Shown here in pieces: positions 61,719-64,000 of a stretch of 64,000 nt of DNA (position 1 is its first letter; every line of letters begins with the position of its first letter). A program made the translations under genes and the position numbers. The notes below the pieces were generated by a model. The model ran no database searches, had not been told where the DNA came from, and saw only the letters and a list, made by a program, of their open reading frames with translations. This DNA is from VAZQ01 sp963841705. Its GTDB lineage: Bacteria > Pseudomonadota > Alphaproteobacteria > Rhizobiales > Xanthobacteraceae. The stretch is from NCBI GenBank assembly GCA_963841705.1, contig CAWJDY010000074.1, positions 68,554-132,553 on the forward strand, given 5' to 3'.

Positions 61719-62294
61719 TCACTGCGCCTTCTGTGGTTCCCCGGCCTCAGCCGCCTTGGGGAGCGGAGCCGGACTGTCCGATAGACTGTTGAGGTAGTCG
61801 ATGATGTCTGCCCGCTCGCTCGCTCGCGGCACTCCGGCAAAAGTCATGTTGGTGCCGGGAACCGCAGCTCTCGGATTTGTAATGAACTGGTTGATGTCGT
61901 CGATGGTCCAATTGCCACCTTTTGCTTTGAGCGCGGCGGAGTAGTTGTACCCCGGTTCTGACGCTTTCGGGCGCCCCACGACGCCCCACAGGTTTGGTCC
62001 GACCAGCGGCCTTCCGCCCTTGTTGAAAGTGTGGCAAGCACCGCATTTCTTGGCATCGTTTTCGCCGCGTTTGATATCGGCATGGGCCAGAAGCTGCTCG
62101 ATCGGGGGCTCCTTTTCCTGCTCCTGCGGTTTGGCTTCCCCACCTCCTCCGGGTTGCGGCGCAGCGATCCCATAGCCGGGTTTCGCCGGATTCTTCGGGG
62201 TGAAGATCGCGCCGGCAGCAATATTGATGGAGAGGACGATCAGGCAGGTGCCCAGGATCGCGCCAAGAATCTTATTCAGCTCGAACAAATCCAT
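61719..62294 (-). CDS. cycM: membrane-anchored cytochrome c, CycM type
   Basis: The 191-residue protein starts MDLFELNKILGAILGTCLIV, an uncleaved signal anchor, then a Pro/Glu-rich linker (about 35-68) and a class I cytochrome c domain with haem motif CGACHTF and the axial Met in GTNMTFAGV. The end is Ala/Pro-rich. CycM of Bradyrhizobium has this design and carries electrons from the bc1 complex to the aa3 oxidase. The start at 62294 is chosen because the anchor begins there. It is divergent from kdsB, as in related genomes. Confidence 0.9.
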   Translation of the reverse strand: MDLFELNKILGAILGTCLIVLSINIAAGAIFTPKNPAKPGYGIAAPQPGGGGEAKPQEQEKEPPIEQLLAHADIKRGENDAKKCGACHTFNKGGRPLVGPNLWGVVGRPKASEPGYNYSAALKAKGGNWTIDDINQFITNPRAAVPGTNMTFAGVPRASERADIIDYLNSLSDSPAPLPKAAEAGEPQKAQ

Positions 62295-62449
62295 CCGCTC
62301 CGCGCTCCGGCCGAGAAGGTCAAGCAATACGGCGAGCGATGCCGCGACGCACAAATACCCGGTTTGCCTGATCCTAGGCAACCCGTATAAGGGCTCGCTG
62401 AATTTTCTTGGCGCTGGCTGGTCCTCCGGAGGGCGGAGGCGGCACATCC

Positions 62450-63190
62450 ATGCCGGACGTTCTCATCCTGATCCCGGCTCGCATGGCCTCAACCCGGCTT
62501 CCGGGCAAGGCCCTGGCGGATATTGCCGGCGAACCCATGATCGTGCGGGTCATGCGCCGTGCACAAGCGGCTCGCCTTGGGCCGGTTGCGGTGGCCACCG
62601 ATTCCGAGGCGATAGCGGCGTGCATCGAGAAGGCCGGCGGCCTTGCGGTGATGACGCGGGCAGATCACACCTCCGGATCCGATCGGATCTTCGAGGCCCT
62701 GGGTGCGGCGGATCCGCATGCCAGCGCGCGGATCGTGATCAATCTTCAAGGCGATTTGCCAACGATTACACCCTCGGACCTCTCCCGCGCGGTCGAGCCG
62801 CTGAGCGATGGTGCCGTGGACATCGGCACGCTGGCAGCGGAGATCACGCGCCCGCAAGAGCGTACCGACCCCAACGTGGTCAAGGTGGTGGGCGCGCCGG
62901 TTACGGCACGCAGGCTGCGCGCGCTTTACTTCACCCGCGCTACCGCGCCTTGGGGCGAGGGCCCGCTTTTTCACCACATCGGCGTTTATGCCTACCGCCG
63001 CGAAGCGCTTGCCCGTTTCGTGCGGCTTCCTCCCTCACCGCTTGAGCAACGCGAAAGGCTCGAGCAGCTGCGGGCACTGGAGGCCGGAATGCGGATCGAT
63101 GTCAGCATCGTCGCCAGCGTACCGCTCGGCGTGGATACCATGGAGGACCTGGAGCGCGCGAGAGAGCTCGTAACCGGCACCATGCCGTGA
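62450..63190 (+). CDS. kdsB: 3-deoxy-manno-octulosonate cytidylyltransferase
   Basis: The 246-residue enzyme makes CMP-Kdo from CTP and Kdo for lipopolysaccharide inner core. Motifs: LILIPARMASTRLPGKALAD (nucleotide loop), HTSGSDRIFEAL, and VINLQGDLPTITPSDL, with Leu in place of the Glu of enteric QGDEP. The C-terminal blocks HHIGVYAYRREALARFV and IDVSIVASVPLGVDTMEDLE are usual. ATG 62450 has a GGAGG-type site upstream. It is followed by the prephenate dehydratase gene. Confidence 0.94.
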   Translation: MPDVLILIPARMASTRLPGKALADIAGEPMIVRVMRRAQAARLGPVAVATDSEAIAACIEKAGGLAVMTRADHTSGSDRIFEALGAADPHASARIVINLQGDLPTITPSDLSRAVEPLSDGAVDIGTLAAEITRPQERTDPNVVKVVGAPVTARRLRALYFTRATAPWGEGPLFHHIGVYAYRREALARFVRLPPSPLEQRERLEQLRALEAGMRIDVSIVASVPLGVDTMEDLERARELVTGTMP

Positions 63191-63246
63191 GCACGGTTGC
63201 CGGTCGCTCATTGACTTGAAGGTTCGGCGTGCGTACCGGAACCAGC

Positions 63247-64000
63247 ATGGCCGCCAGCAAGAAGATTGTCTTTCAAGGAGAGCCGGGAGCGAACTCACAT
63301 CTCGCCGCACGCGAGGTGTTCCCGGATTACGAGGCCGTTTCCTGCCCGACCTTCGAGGACGCGTTTGCCGCAATCTCTGGCGGCGAAGCGGGTCTAGGCA
63401 TGATCCCGATCGAGAACTCCGTTGCGGGTCGGGTAGCGGATATCCACCATCTGATGCCGCATTCGGGCCTGCATATCGTGGGCGAGCATTTCATGCCGGT
63501 GCGGCATCAACTGATGGCGCCCAAAGGGGCAACGCTCGAGGGAATCAAAAGTGTCGAGAGCCACATTCATGCGCTCGGCCAATGCCGCAAGGTCATCCGC
63601 AAGCTTGGCGTCAAGCCGATCGTTGCGGCCGATACGGCCGGCTCCGCGCGCGAGGTCGCCGAAGCCGGCGACAAGACCCGGGCGGCTATCGCAACCAGGC
63701 TTGCGGCCGAGATCTACGGCCTCGATATCCTGGCGCAAGACATCGAGGACGAGGCGCACAACACTACACGCTTCCTCGTACTTTCGCGCGAGGCCAGGTG
63801 GACAAGCAACAACGGCGGAAAGGTCATCACCACCTTTCTATTCCGTGTTCGCAACGTGCCGGCGGCGCTTTACAAGGCGCTCGGCGAATTCGCCACCAAC
63901 GGCGTCAACATGACGAAGCTCGAAAGCTACATGATCGAAGGCAATTTTTTCGCTACCCAGTTCTACGCGGATGTCGAGGGCCATCCCGAAGATCGCCGGC
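63247..64000 (+). CDS. pheA: prephenate dehydratase, cut by the window end
   Basis: The frame is open from ATG 63247 (MAASKKIVFQGEPGANSHLA) to the window edge, 251 codons without a stop. A GTG at 63229 is an alternative start. The dehydratase domain shows IPIENSVAGRVADIHHL and the catalytic TRF in HNTTRFLVLS near residue 175. An ACT regulatory domain begins near residue 195 (VITTFLFRVRNVPAALYKAL) and includes TKLESYMIEGNFFATQFYAD, the phenylalanine-binding region. It converts prephenate to phenylpyruvate in phenylalanine synthesis and should be feedback inhibited. About 35 residues are missing. Confidence 0.93.
   Translation, partial: MAASKKIVFQGEPGANSHLAAREVFPDYEAVSCPTFEDAFAAISGGEAGLGMIPIENSVAGRVADIHHLMPHSGLHIVGEHFMPVRHQLMAPKGATLEGIKSVESHIHALGQCRKVIRKLGVKPIVAADTAGSAREVAEAGDKTRAAIATRLAAEIYGLDILAQDIEDEAHNTTRFLVLSREARWTSNNGGKVITTFLFRVRNVPAALYKALGEFATNGVNMTKLESYMIEGNFFATQFYADVEGHPEDRR

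Overview
This window is high-GC alphaproteobacterial DNA. It is most like the Hyphomicrobiales, in the Bradyrhizobium/Afipia/Xanthobacteraceae neighbourhood. The main grounds are a membrane-anchored CycM-type cytochrome c next to kdsB and pheA, a CckA-type hybrid kinase next to a FliO-like gene and an alphaproteobacterial one-cysteine DksA, DUF1127, PF04392 binding proteins with Tat leaders, and a form I CO dehydrogenase cluster of the Oligotropha type. No rRNA, tRNA, prophage or CRISPR array was recognised. Species cannot be fixed from the sequence alone.

Layout. 0.1-3.4 kb: a small membrane protein, then an ABC-2 exporter operon (NEW3-domain exported protein, ATPase, permease). 3.6-10.5 kb: a catabolic and detoxification block with two GSTs, a rhodanese, an arylformamidase-like hydrolase, a type I extradiol dioxygenase, class I fumarase and a metallo-amidohydrolase. 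10.6-11.3 kb: a vapBC module with a possible 35-codon third gene. 11.5-20.3 kb: a peptide/opine-type ABC importer with three tandem paralogous binding proteins ahead of one permease/ATPase set. 20.4-24.3 kb: small genes, a broken Sel1/TPR gene joined to a tyrosine-recombinase fragment, a dispersed repeat, and a perfect FNR/FixK box upstream of a 32-codon membrane protein.

24.3-32.6 kb is the most notable part: a coxM-coxS-coxL-coxD-coxE-coxF operon for molybdenum-copper CO dehydrogenase, read on the minus strand, with a CoxC-type MHYT/LytTR sensor-regulator directly upstream. Between coxC and coxM are four 8-bp direct repeats at exactly 20-bp spacing, which I read as the LytTR operator. CO oxidation by CoxMSL would feed electrons to the respiratory chain, while CoxD, CoxE and CoxF would mature the active site.

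32.6-38.1 kb is an accessory patch: a zinc-ribbon miniprotein, two closely related PF04392 binding-protein genes in inverted orientation, the domain V-VI end of a group II intron, a second copy of the dispersed repeat, two Tyr/Gly-rich secreted proteins and an AraC-regulator fragment. 38.3-53.6 kb looks like stable chromosomal backbone: cckA, fliO, dksA, msrA, a MoxR ATPase, an FAD oxidoreductase, sixA, a universal stress protein, a GmhB-type phosphatase, a TPR lipoprotein, an M17 aminopeptidase overlapping an NlpC/P60 hydrolase, and a UvrD-family helicase. 53.8-61.5 kb is a yejA-yejA-yejB-yejE-yejF oligopeptide importer. The window closes with cycM, kdsB and a prephenate dehydratase cut by the window edge.
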